Assembly: GCF_016918935.1 (NCBI RefSeq)
Contig: NZ_JAFFOB010000015.1
Span: 248,001-312,000, forward strand
Origin: Roseitranquillus sediminis
Lineage (GTDB): Bacteria; Pseudomonadota; Alphaproteobacteria; Rhodobacterales; Rhodobacteraceae
Direction of reading: 5' to 3'
Length of the DNA stretch: 64,000 bases
Below are positions 26,910 to 34,992 of this stretch, piece after piece. Below the pieces are notes generated by a model. The model made no database searches and was not told the DNA's origin. It worked only from the letters and a program-made list of their open reading frames with translations. The translations under genes were made by a program, and so were the position numbers. Position 1 is the stretch's first letter. Each line of letters begins with the position of its first letter.

Positions 26910-27764
26910 GTGAAGATTGACGCCACGCTCCGCTCCTCCGGAGGCGATGACGCGCTGTCTGCGCTCTTCGAAGCGCGCTATGCCGGCGCCTCGCAGGTCC
27001 CGCCGCACAGGGAACTTCCCGTGCTGGAGACATTGCTGTCTCATCGTTCGGTCCGGGCGTACCTGCCCGAGCCGGTGCCGGACGACGATGTCGCCGGTGC
27101 CATTGCGGCCGCGCAGTCCGCCGCGACCTCGTCCAACCTGCAGGCGTGGAACGTGATCGAGGTGCGCGACGCCGAGCGCAAGGCGCGCCTCGCCCATCTC
27201 GCGAACGACCAGAAGCACATACGCGAGGCGCCGCTCCTCCTCGTCTGGCTCGCCGATCTCGAGCGGCTTCGCAGGGTCGCCGAGCTGACGGAGCATGCGT
27301 CCGAAGCCCTGGACTATCTCGAGATGTTCGTGACCGGCGCCATCGATGCCGCGCTCGCCGCGCAGAACGCCACAGTCGCGTTCGAGGCGATGGGCTACGG
27401 CACATGCTACATCGGATCGATGCGGAGTCATCCGGAGGCCGTTGCGGCGGAACTGGCGCTGCCCCCGAGGGTGTTTGCGGTCTTCGGCATGACGGTGGGC
27501 CGCGAGGACCCTGAGCGGGAGACTGACCTCAAGCCTCGTCTGCCTCAGCATGCGGTGCGCTTTCCGGAGCGCTATGGCGGCACAGGCCTTGAGAAGGATG
27601 TCGCAAACTACGATGCGGCGATGCGACAGCTCCAGGAACGGCAACGAATGCCGGTCATTGGCTGGTCCACCAAGACCAGCAAGCGCGTCGAGGGCGCGGC
27701 GTCGCTCAAGAACCGGGACAAGCTGAAGGGTTTCCTGCGGGGGATGGGCTTCGGTCTGAGATAA
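26910..27764 (+). CDS. NfsA-like NADPH nitroreductase family protein
   Basis: A 284-residue FMN oxidoreductase. FMN contacts are in LSHRSVRAYLPEPVPDD and AQSAATSSNLQAWNVIEV; the middle has AAQNATVAFEAMGYGTCYIG. The C-terminal extension with YDAAMRQLQERQR is that of the NfsA/FRP class. GTG at 26910, seven bases after AGGAAGG, is chosen; an earlier start would overlap the iclR stop. A second flavin reductase in the block after the YqjM-like enzyme: the natural substrate is unlikely to be a nitro compound. Confidence 0.85.
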   Translation: MKIDATLRSSGGDDALSALFEARYAGASQVPPHRELPVLETLLSHRSVRAYLPEPVPDDDVAGAIAAAQSAATSSNLQAWNVIEVRDAERKARLAHLANDQKHIREAPLLLVWLADLERLRRVAELTEHASEALDYLEMFVTGAIDAALAAQNATVAFEAMGYGTCYIGSMRSHPEAVAAELALPPRVFAVFGMTVGREDPERETDLKPRLPQHAVRFPERYGGTGLEKDVANYDAAMRQLQERQRMPVIGWSTKTSKRVEGAASLKNRDKLKGFLRGMGFGLR

Positions 27765-27791
27765 AGGGCCAAGGTCGGGGGAGGATAACTC

Positions 27792-27992
27792 ATGGCGCGT
27801 GTTCCGTACCTCGAGGTCGACGACCTCGAGCCGCAGGACAGACCGCTCCTGAAGAGCGGCATCAATTTCCACAAGGCGCTGGTGAATTCGCCAGGGGCGC
27901 GGAGGGCGAGCGCGCCGCTTGGCCGGCGCGCACCTAGAGCTCCATGGGAGGAACAGAATGAAGCGTGTGGCAATCGTCGGCTATTTTCTTGA
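27792..27992 (+). pseudogene. 5' fragment of an AhpD-like (carboxymuconolactone decarboxylase family) gene
   Basis: The first 36 codons, MARVPYLEVDDLEPQDRPLL to FHKALVNSPGA, look like the N-terminus of AhpD-like proteins, in which a metal- or CXXC-bearing core should follow. Here the sequence becomes Arg-rich and unrelated after about 27899 and the frame ends inside the next gene. The start has a clear GGGGAGGA before it. The core of the gene has been lost, most likely by a deletion that joined the fragment to the M81 gene. Confidence 0.6.
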
Positions 27993-29475
27993 GGTGAACT
28001 CCTTCTCCCCGGTCACGACCGAAGCGGGATTCCGCGCCCTCTGCCATCTCACGGGCGACGAGGTGGCCGAAGAGTTGCGCAAGGAGGCGTCGGTGCTCCC
28101 GCTTGAGGTGACGGCTTTCGCCCGAGCCCTCGATGAGCTCGAGAGCTGGGAACCTGTACCGATCTCGGTTCTTGCAGCGACTCCGGGTGGGCCGGTCGAG
28201 CAAGCCTTCTACGACACGTGGCTCGCCGACGTGCGACGGCGGCTCGAGGCTGCAGGTCCGCTCGACGGGATCTACGTCGCCAATCACGGGGCCGGGGCGG
28301 CGACCCAAGATCTCGACTCGGACGGCACGCTCTACGCCCTCGTGCGCGACGTGGTCGGTCCGGGCGTGCCGATCGTCGCGACGCTCGATCTCCACGCCAA
28401 CGTCTCGGAGAGGATGGTGGACATGGCAGACGTCATGATCACCTACCGGACCAACCCACATGTCGACCAGCGCGAGAGGGCAGAAGAGGCGGCGCGGGCA
28501 ATGGTCGAGCTATGGGCGGGGGTGCGTCCCGAGACAGCCTTCATCCGGCTGCCGATCTGCCCGCCATCAATCACGCTCCTCACCAGCGAAGGGCCGTACG
28601 CCGACCTGATCCGGTTCGGGCAGGAGGCCAGGGACGAGCGCATCCTCAACGTCTCGATCTTCGGCAACTTCACCTTTTCCGACCTGCCGAAGAACGGCAT
28701 CACCGTCCTCGTTACGGCCCGCGGCGATCGCGCGGCGGCGCAGGCCCTCTGCCTCCGCATCGCCGAGAAGGGGTGGGCGGAGCGGCATCGCTACCAGCGC
28801 GACTTGACCAGCATCGATGATGCCGTGGCTGGCGCCAGGGCGCGAAGCGACGACGCCACGATCCCGCCCCGCATCTATGCCGACGTCGCAGACAATCCGG
28901 GAAGCGGCGGCTCGGGCCGTAACGTGTCGCTTCTCGAGGCGCTGCACGCGGCCGGCGCCACTGGCGTCGTCTGCGGTGTGTTCCACGATCCAGCCCTCGC
29001 GGCAGAAGCCCATTCGCTCGGCGAGGGAGCCACATTCGAGGCGGTTTTCAATCGCGACAGGGAGGATGAGTTCGTCAAGCGCTTCAGCGCGCCGGCACGG
29101 GTACTGAAGCTTCACGACGGCACCGTCGTCGGGCGCCGCGGCAACCGCCGCGGTAGGATCATGCCGCACGGCCCGTCCTGCCTGCTGGAGCTCGGCGGAA
29201 TCTGCGTTGCAGTGTCGAGCAACCGCCTCCAGACCTATGACCCGGCGCAGTTCGAGATGTTCGGCGTCGATGTCGCCGAGGCGCGCACAGTGGTGGTGAA
29301 GTCCCGGGGCCACTTCCGTGCGGGTTTCGACGAGTTCTTCCCGCCTGACCGTATCGACGAGATCGATGCGCCGGGGCTCAGCTCGCCGGTGCTTTCACGA
29401 TTTCCGTTCAGGCACTTGCCGCGTCCAGTTTACCCACTTGACGAAGGAGCCATGTGGGCACCACCCGCCTGGTGA
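27958..29475 (+). CDS. M81-family metallohydrolase (MlrC-like)
   Basis: A 505-residue member of the M81 family, named for microcystinase C, which opens linearised microcystin products. Family features are GYFLEVNSFSPVTTEAGF at the start, GIYVANHGAGA, VATLDLHANVS and TYRTNPHVDQRERAEEAAR, where the Asp and His residues are zinc ligands, and DVADNPGSGGSGRNVSLLEA in the second domain. The start is the ATG after GGAGGA. In most bacteria M81 genes sit beside peptide-type importers, as here, and their substrates are unknown; microcystin breakdown should not be assumed. Confidence 0.9.
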   Translation: MKRVAIVGYFLEVNSFSPVTTEAGFRALCHLTGDEVAEELRKEASVLPLEVTAFARALDELESWEPVPISVLAATPGGPVEQAFYDTWLADVRRRLEAAGPLDGIYVANHGAGAATQDLDSDGTLYALVRDVVGPGVPIVATLDLHANVSERMVDMADVMITYRTNPHVDQRERAEEAARAMVELWAGVRPETAFIRLPICPPSITLLTSEGPYADLIRFGQEARDERILNVSIFGNFTFSDLPKNGITVLVTARGDRAAAQALCLRIAEKGWAERHRYQRDLTSIDDAVAGARARSDDATIPPRIYADVADNPGSGGSGRNVSLLEALHAAGATGVVCGVFHDPALAAEAHSLGEGATFEAVFNRDREDEFVKRFSAPARVLKLHDGTVVGRRGNRRGRIMPHGPSCLLELGGICVAVSSNRLQTYDPAQFEMFGVDVAEARTVVVKSRGHFRAGFDEFFPPDRIDEIDAPGLSSPVLSRFPFRHLPRPVYPLDEGAMWAPPAW

Positions 29476-29502
29476 AGCCCTTGCCGCGAGCCGAGATTCT
29501 TC

Positions 29503-29532
29503 TTGACGGCGGGAACCCTCGGAGCTTAGCCT
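29503..29532 (+). promoter_or_regulatory. candidate promoter before the lyase operon
   Basis: TTGACG at 29503-29508 and TAGCCT at 29527-29532 with an 18-base spacer, the same -35 word and spacing as the promoter at 18507. The -10 match is weak. The palindrome at 29547 would lie just downstream of the start. Confidence 0.35.
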
Positions 29533-29546
29533 AAAATGAAATATGT

Positions 29547-29561
29547 ATTCGCTGGGCGAGT
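29547..29561. promoter_or_regulatory. candidate IclR-type operator ATTCGC-TGG-GCGAGT
   Basis: A 15-bp palindrome with a single mismatch to ATTCGC-N3-GCGAAT, 92 bases before the lyase gene. It is followed directly by a second, perfect inverted repeat at 29562-29582. Confidence 0.6.
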
Positions 29562-29582
29562 AAAGAGCGCCAAACGCTCTTT
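29562..29582 (+). other. leader stem-loop AAAGAGCG / CGCTCTTT
   Basis: A perfect eight-base stem with a five-base loop, immediately after the operator and 70 bases before the lyase start. There is no T-run after it. It may protect the 5' end of the message or be a second protein site. Confidence 0.5.
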
Positions 29583-29652
29583 GGGAGAAGCGGGCGGCGA
29601 AGGCTGGTCGCAGTCAGCCGCGCAGGAATGGCGCCGTTCGGGGAGGTGAAGG

Positions 29653-30618
29653 ATGGCCGATTTGCCGAAGTTCGTGCAGATCAACGAAGAAGGGCCGCGA
29701 GAAGGCTTTCAGATCGAGAAGGGTCCGATCTCGACCCGACGAAAGATTGAGCTGATCGATGCGCTTTCCGAGACCGGCTTAAACCACATTCAGACGGCGT
29801 CGTTCGTCAACCCGAAGCGCGTACCGGGGTGGGCAGACGCAGACGAGGTGGTTGCCGGCTTCACCCCGCGGCCCGGGGTGAAGTACACCGGCCTCTGGCT
29901 GAATGACAAAGGGCTTGAGCGTGCCATCGCCACCGGCAAGCTCTTCATTCGCGGATCGATCTCGCTCACCGCGTCCGAGAAGTTCCTGCTCCGCAACCAG
30001 CGCCGCACCTTCGCCGACAATGTCGAGGCGCAGCGGGGCATGATCCGTCTCTTCAAGCAGAACGGCATCGCGATCGAGCGCGGCGCAATCATGGCGGCGT
30101 TCGGCTGCAACTTCGAGGGCGACATCTCGACCGACCGCGTTCTGACCATGGTCAAGCAGATCATGGACCTTGCGGACGAGCACGACCTGACCATCAAGAC
30201 GCTGAGCCTCGCCGATACGATGGCATGGGCGACGCCGCAGGACATCTACCGCGTCGTAGGCGCCGTGCGGGAGAAGTATCCCGACCTCGCGCTGGCGCTG
30301 CACCTGCATGACACCCGCGGCATGGCGATCGCCAATGCCTTCGCGGGCCTGCAGATGGGCGTCGGGATCTACGACGCGGCGGTGGGTGGCCTTGGCGGTT
30401 GCCCGTTCGCGGCGCACGGTGGCGCGGCCGGCAACATCTGCACCGAGGATCTGGTGTTCATGCTGCACGAGATGGGCATCGAGACCGGCATCGACCTCGA
30501 GAAGCTGCTAGACGTGGCGCGGCTGGCCGAGAACATCGTAGGGCATCCTTTGCCCGGGCACGTGAAGACCGGCGGAAGCCTCCAGACGCTTCGCCAGACC
30601 ACTAAGACGGCGGCCTGA
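29653..30618 (+). CDS. hydroxymethylglutaryl-CoA lyase family protein
   Basis: A 321-residue TIM-barrel lyase. The signature NEEGPREGFQIE contains the catalytic Arg-Glu of the HMGL-like family, LHLHDTRGMAIANAFAGLQ the metal His pair, and VGGLGGCPFAAHGGAAGN the flexible Cys loop that is the hallmark of HMG-CoA lyase. It should split a 3-hydroxy-3-methyl acyl-CoA into acetyl-CoA (or a homologue) and a keto acid. It opens the operon that runs through PrpD to the DppBCDF set. The exact chain length of the substrate may differ from HMG. Confidence 0.88.
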   Translation: MADLPKFVQINEEGPREGFQIEKGPISTRRKIELIDALSETGLNHIQTASFVNPKRVPGWADADEVVAGFTPRPGVKYTGLWLNDKGLERAIATGKLFIRGSISLTASEKFLLRNQRRTFADNVEAQRGMIRLFKQNGIAIERGAIMAAFGCNFEGDISTDRVLTMVKQIMDLADEHDLTIKTLSLADTMAWATPQDIYRVVGAVREKYPDLALALHLHDTRGMAIANAFAGLQMGVGIYDAAVGGLGGCPFAAHGGAAGNICTEDLVFMLHEMGIETGIDLEKLLDVARLAENIVGHPLPGHVKTGGSLQTLRQTTKTAA

Positions 30619-30623
30619 TTCCA

Positions 30624-31997
30624 ATGGTCTTTCAGATCACGCAAGCGCTCGGACGCTTCGTCGCCACCGCCGCCGAAAACGAGATGCCCGACCGAGCGCT
30701 CGAGACCGCACGCCTCGGATTCTCCGACTGCATCGGCGTGATGTACGCGGGCCGGAACGAGGAGGCCCCGAACCTCCTGGCCGGCGTGCTGGCGCCGAAC
30801 CCGGGGAGCGCATCGCTGGTGCTTGGACACGGGCGCACGGCAGCCGCGCCCGAAGCCGCTTGGATCAACGGGGTCGCGGCGCATGCGCTCGACTTCGACG
30901 ACGTGGGGGTCGGCGGCCATCCCAGCACAGTGATCGTTCCGGCGATCCTGGCCGAAGCCGAGCATCTTGACCTTTCGGGGTCCGAGATGCTGCGCGCGTA
31001 CGTCGTGGGCTACGAGGCCTGGGCGGAGCTCTCCCTGCGCGAGCCGGGCTCGCTGCACGGCAAGGGCTGGCATCCCACCGGGATCTGGGGCGCCATCGCC
31101 GCCTCCGCCGCCTGCGCCCGACTGCGCGGCCTCGACGAACGGCGGGCAACGATGGCGGTCGCTCTCGGCGCCTCCATGTCCGCAGGGATCATGGCGAACT
31201 TCGGTACGATGACGAAGCCGTACCATGCCGGCCGTGCCGCTCATGCGGGCGTCATGGCGGCACGCCTTGCCGAGGCCGGATTCAGCTCGTCGCCCGACGC
31301 GATCGAGCATCCCCAAGGTCTCCTCTCGGCGGTGTCGCCGCGCGGCGAGGCGGACAAGGAGCGAGACAGCACGATCGGGCAGGTCTGGCAGATCGTGGAG
31401 CGGGGCCTGAACATCAAGAAGTTCCCGGCCTGCTACTGCACTCACCGTGCCATCGACGCCCTGATCGACCTTCGTGCGGAGAAGGGGATCGAGCCGGAAA
31501 AGGTCGACCGCATCACCGTGTCAATCAGTGATAGGTTCGCGACGATCCTGCGCAACCACCAGCCGCAGACGGGCCTGGAAGCGAAATTCAGCATGGAGTT
31601 CGCGATGGCAAGCGCCGCGATCCGCGGTCGCGTCAGCCTGATGGAGCTGACGGACGACTTCGTCACGCAGCCGGACGTCCAGGATTTGATGAGCCGCGTC
31701 GATCTGGATCTGACGCAGAACTACGATCCTGACCATCCGAACGCCGCGCTCTTCGACCAGGTCATGGTGCGCCTGAAAGACGGCGACGAGTTGAAGAGTG
31801 CCGAGGTGCGCTACGCGCGCGGGCACGCCCGAGAGCCCCTGACCGAAAGGGACCTGCAGGCCAAGTTCTCCGCCTGCATCGAATACGGGGGCGCCGAGCA
31901 CGAGGCTCAAGGACTGTTCGACCGGCTTATGGCCTTGGAGGACCTGTCCGCGCGCGAGCTTCTTGCAGGCCACCGCGCCGCCCGGGTGGTGGCGTAA
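30624..31997 (+). CDS. MmgE/PrpD family protein
   Basis: A 457-residue protein of the MmgE/PrpD family. Typical segments are LGFSDCIGVMYAGRNEEAP, NGVAAHALDFDDVG (active-site Asp pair) and KGWHPTGIWGAIAASAACAR, then MTKPYHAGRAAHAGVMAARLA. The family includes 2-methylcitrate dehydratase, cis-aconitate decarboxylase and iminodisuccinate epimerase, so the name does not fix the reaction. It is five bases from the lyase gene and is surely co-transcribed. It probably handles a branched di- or tricarboxylic acid. Confidence 0.88.
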   Translation: MVFQITQALGRFVATAAENEMPDRALETARLGFSDCIGVMYAGRNEEAPNLLAGVLAPNPGSASLVLGHGRTAAAPEAAWINGVAAHALDFDDVGVGGHPSTVIVPAILAEAEHLDLSGSEMLRAYVVGYEAWAELSLREPGSLHGKGWHPTGIWGAIAASAACARLRGLDERRATMAVALGASMSAGIMANFGTMTKPYHAGRAAHAGVMAARLAEAGFSSSPDAIEHPQGLLSAVSPRGEADKERDSTIGQVWQIVERGLNIKKFPACYCTHRAIDALIDLRAEKGIEPEKVDRITVSISDRFATILRNHQPQTGLEAKFSMEFAMASAAIRGRVSLMELTDDFVTQPDVQDLMSRVDLDLTQNYDPDHPNAALFDQVMVRLKDGDELKSAEVRYARGHAREPLTERDLQAKFSACIEYGGAEHEAQGLFDRLMALEDLSARELLAGHRAARVVA

Positions 31998-32090
31998 GCG
32001 CCGCGCAGCAGGCGTGCGAAGACCCTTCGTTCAACGCCTGTGGAGCCGTGAAACACGCCGCCATCGAATGCGAGGAGTGAGCGAGAGACG

Positions 32091-33065
32091 ATGACCACCT
32101 GGCTGTTCCGCCGGCTGCTGCAAGCGGCCATGGTCGTCCTGGCGATGACCATCATCGTCTTCGTTGGCCTGCACGTGGTCGGCGATCCGGTAACGACCTT
32201 CGCGCCGCCCGAGGCGACACAGGCGGATCTTGCCCGCATCCGCGAGAACCTGGGCCTCGACCGACCGTTCGCGCTGCAATACGTGAGCTTTCTCTCCGAC
32301 CTCGTCAGGGGTGATCTCGGCACGAGCTACGTCTACGGGGTCCCAGCTCTGGAACTCGTCCTCTCCCGCATGCCGGCGACGTTCGAACTCGCGGCGACGG
32401 CCATGGCGATCAGCATCGTCATCGGCATCGGGCTCGGCATCTACTGCGGTCTCTATCCGGAAAAGAGCGTCAGCCGCGCCATCATGGCGGGCAGCATCTT
32501 CGGCTTCTCGCTGCCGACCTTCTGGGTCGGGATCATGTTGATCATGCTCTTCTCGGTGGAGCTCGGCTGGCTGCCGAGCGGCGGTCGCGGAGAGACGGTA
32601 ACCGTGCTCGGCCTGCGCTGGTCTTTCCTCACATGGGATGGACTTGCGCACCTGCTGCTGCCGGCGATCAACCTAGCGCTCTTCAAGATGTCGCTGCTCC
32701 TTCGCCTGACACGGGCGATCGTCCGCGAGACCCTGCCAAAGGACTACGTGAAGTTCGCTCGCGCCAAGGGGCTGCCGGAACGCCGGGTGCTCGGAGTGCA
32801 CGTTCTCAAGAACATCATGATTCCGATCGTCACCATCATCGGGCTCGAACTTGGCTCTGTCGTGGCCTTCGCCGTGGTGACCGAGACGGTCTTCGCCTGG
32901 CCGGGCATGGGCAAGCTGATCATCGACAGCATCCAGATCCTCGATCGGCCGGTTATCCTGGCGTACCTCATCATCATCGTCCTGATGTTCGTCGTGCTGA
33001 ACCTCATCGTCGATATTCTCTACGCGGTTCTCGATCCGCGCGTGCGCCAGGGGATGATGTCATGA
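32091..33065 (+). CDS. ABC importer permease, DppB-like (second system)
   Basis: A 324-residue inner-membrane permease with six helices. It keeps the standard DppB words GDPVTTFAPPEATQADLARI and LGLDRPFALQYVSFL, the EAA loop KFARAKGLPERRVLGVHVLK and the end DILYAVLDPRVRQG. The upstream gap of 93 bases to the PrpD gene has a plain ribosome binding site (GAGGAG) and no clear terminator. It begins a tight DppBCDF array. No binding-protein gene adjoins it. Confidence 0.92.
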   Translation: MTTWLFRRLLQAAMVVLAMTIIVFVGLHVVGDPVTTFAPPEATQADLARIRENLGLDRPFALQYVSFLSDLVRGDLGTSYVYGVPALELVLSRMPATFELAATAMAISIVIGIGLGIYCGLYPEKSVSRAIMAGSIFGFSLPTFWVGIMLIMLFSVELGWLPSGGRGETVTVLGLRWSFLTWDGLAHLLLPAINLALFKMSLLLRLTRAIVRETLPKDYVKFARAKGLPERRVLGVHVLKNIMIPIVTIIGLELGSVVAFAVVTETVFAWPGMGKLIIDSIQILDRPVILAYLIIIVLMFVVLNLIVDILYAVLDPRVRQGMMS

Positions 33066-33994
33066 CCGCCCTCACCGAATACAGGACGAGTCCCCCGCCG
33101 CCGCAGAAGATGGAGAACGACCAGACCCAATTCCGGCAGTTCGTACGGCAGTTTCTCAACTCGCGTCTCGCCGTCGCCGGTCTCGTCGTCTTCGTGCTGA
33201 TGGTGCTGGCGGCGATCCTCGCACCACTGGTGGCGCCGCAGGACCCGTACGACTTGAACACGCTCAACATCATGAATTCGTTTCTGCCGCCCCGGTCCGA
33301 AGACTTCATGGGCGAGTACGTGTTCTGGCTCGGCTCGGACGGGCAGGGCCGCGACATGCTCTCGGGCATGCTCTACGGCCTCAGGACCTCACTTACCGTA
33401 GGAGTCGGATCAGCCATTATCGCCTGCATGTTCGGCGCCTCGATGGGCCTGATGGCAGGGTTCTTCGGTGGGCGCTTCGACGCCCTCGTGATGCGACTGG
33501 TCGATCTGCACCTCTCGTTCCCGACGATCCTGATCGCGATGATGATCCTCGCCTTCCTCGGCCCCGGCCTCGTGAACGTGGTGGTTGCGATCATCGTCGT
33601 GGAATGGGCCTACTACGCGCGCACCGTGCGCGCGACGGCGCTGGTCGAGAACCAGCGGGAGTACATGGAGGCCGCCGACAGCCTCGTCCTCGGGCGGGCA
33701 CGCAAGGTCTTTCGTCACCTGCTGCCGAACTGCCTTCCGCCGCTCATCGTCATCGCCACGATCCAGGTGGCTCGGGCCATCTCGCTCGAGGCGACACTGT
33801 CATTCCTGGGTCTCGGTGTCCCGATCACGGAACCATCGCTCGGCCTGCTGATATCCAATGGCTACGAGCAGGTCATCGCCGGCCGCTACTGGATCAGCGT
33901 CTACCCTGGCGTTGCGCTGCTGATCCTCATCGTCTCGATCAACCTCGTGGGCGACCACCTGCGCGAGATCCTCAATCCGAGCAATCAACGATGA
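33062..33994 (+). CDS. ABC importer permease, DppC-like (second system)
   Basis: A 310-residue second permease. It has a 40-residue cytoplasmic N-terminus, a helix, then the periplasmic DppC loop FWLGSDGQGRDMLSGMLYGL and five helices; the EAA loop is in ADSLVLGRARKVFRHLLPN and the C-terminus reads [15 protein letters not shown]. Both ends overlap the neighbouring genes by ATGA, so the four genes are translationally coupled. Confidence 0.92.
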   Translation: MTALTEYRTSPPPPQKMENDQTQFRQFVRQFLNSRLAVAGLVVFVLMVLAAILAPLVAPQDPYDLNTLNIMNSFLPPRSEDFMGEYVFWLGSDGQGRDMLSGMLYGLRTSLTVGVGSAIIACMFGASMGLMAGFFGGRFDALVMRLVDLHLSFPTILIAMMILAFLGPGLVNVVVAIIVVEWAYYARTVRATALVENQREYMEAADSLVLGRARKVFRHLLPNCLPPLIVIATIQVARAISLEATLSFLGLGVPITEPSLGLLISNGYEQVIAGRYWISVYPGVALLILIVSINLVGDHLREILNPSNQR

Positions 33995-34992
33995 ATGCCC
34001 CGGCCCAGATACGCACCGGCGCGCCGACCCTCGATGTCCGTGGTCTGCGCACGACCTTCCATCTGCATGCGGGGCAGCTCCGCGCCGTCGACGACGTCTC
34101 GTTCAGCGTCGGCCGCGGCCAGATCATGGGGCTTGTGGGCGAATCTGGATCGGGCAAGTCGATTACCGGATTCTCCATCATGCGACTCATCGATCGACCC
34201 GGCCGAATTGACGGCGGAGAGATCCTCTTCCACGGCCGCGACCTGCTCCAGATCAGTGACCGCGACATGCGCCAGCTCCGCGGCACCAAGATCGCGATGA
34301 TCCTGCAGGACCCGATGATGACCCTGAACCCGGTCCTGCGGGTCGAGACGCAGATGATCGAGACCATCCTCGCGCATGAGAAGGTCAGCAGGCGAGAGGC
34401 ATGGGAGCGGTCACGCGATGCGCTTGGTCTCGTCGGCATCGCCTCGCCCGAAGAGCGGCTGCGGGCCTACCCGCACCAGTTCTCGGGGGGGATGCGCCAA
34501 CGCGTCGCCATCGCCATAGCGATGCTGCATCGCCCCGATCTCATCATTGCCGACGAGCCGACGACCGCGCTCGACGTGACGATCCAGGCGCAGATCCTGT
34601 CCGAGGTCCAGCAGCTCGCGCGAAATTTCGACACGTCCTTCGTCTGGATCACGCACGACCTGTCGATCATCGCCGGGCTCGCTGACTCCATCGCCGTCAT
34701 GTACGCCGGCAAGATCGTCGAGTCGGGCACCATCGACGAGGTTCTCGACCAGCCGATGCATCCCTACACGATGGGCCTGATCGACAGCATCCCGAGCCGG
34801 AGCGAGGGGCGCCGTCGACTGAAGCAGATCCCGGGCATGACGCCGAACATGCTGAACCTGCCCGCCGGCTGTCCCTTCCGCTCCCGCTGTGCCCACGCGA
34901 CGTCGGTCTGCCAGCATACGCCGCGCCTCACGGCGCCGTCGCCGGGGCGCACCTTGCGGTGCTTCCACCCGCTCGCGGAGCCAGTGTCATGA
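33991..34992 (+). CDS. ABC importer ATPase, DppD-like (second system)
   Basis: A 333-residue ATPase. Walker A is GESGSGKSI near residue 50, signature FSGGMRQR, Walker B LIIADEPT, and the C-terminal oligopeptide-transporter domain ends with the Cys cluster [14 protein letters not shown], which may hold an iron-sulfur cluster in this family. ATGA overlaps at both ends. It pairs with the next gene; unlike the first system the two ATPases are separate. Confidence 0.93.
   Translation: MNAPAQIRTGAPTLDVRGLRTTFHLHAGQLRAVDDVSFSVGRGQIMGLVGESGSGKSITGFSIMRLIDRPGRIDGGEILFHGRDLLQISDRDMRQLRGTKIAMILQDPMMTLNPVLRVETQMIETILAHEKVSRREAWERSRDALGLVGIASPEERLRAYPHQFSGGMRQRVAIAIAMLHRPDLIIADEPTTALDVTIQAQILSEVQQLARNFDTSFVWITHDLSIIAGLADSIAVMYAGKIVESGTIDEVLDQPMHPYTMGLIDSIPSRSEGRRRLKQIPGMTPNMLNLPAGCPFRSRCAHATSVCQHTPRLTAPSPGRTLRCFHPLAEPVS

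Noticed and set aside
27958-29475. Microcystin degradation (mlr) cluster
   Set aside because: Only the M81/MlrC-type protein is present; no MlrA, MlrB or MlrD-like set adjoins it, and M81 proteins are common beside peptide importers.
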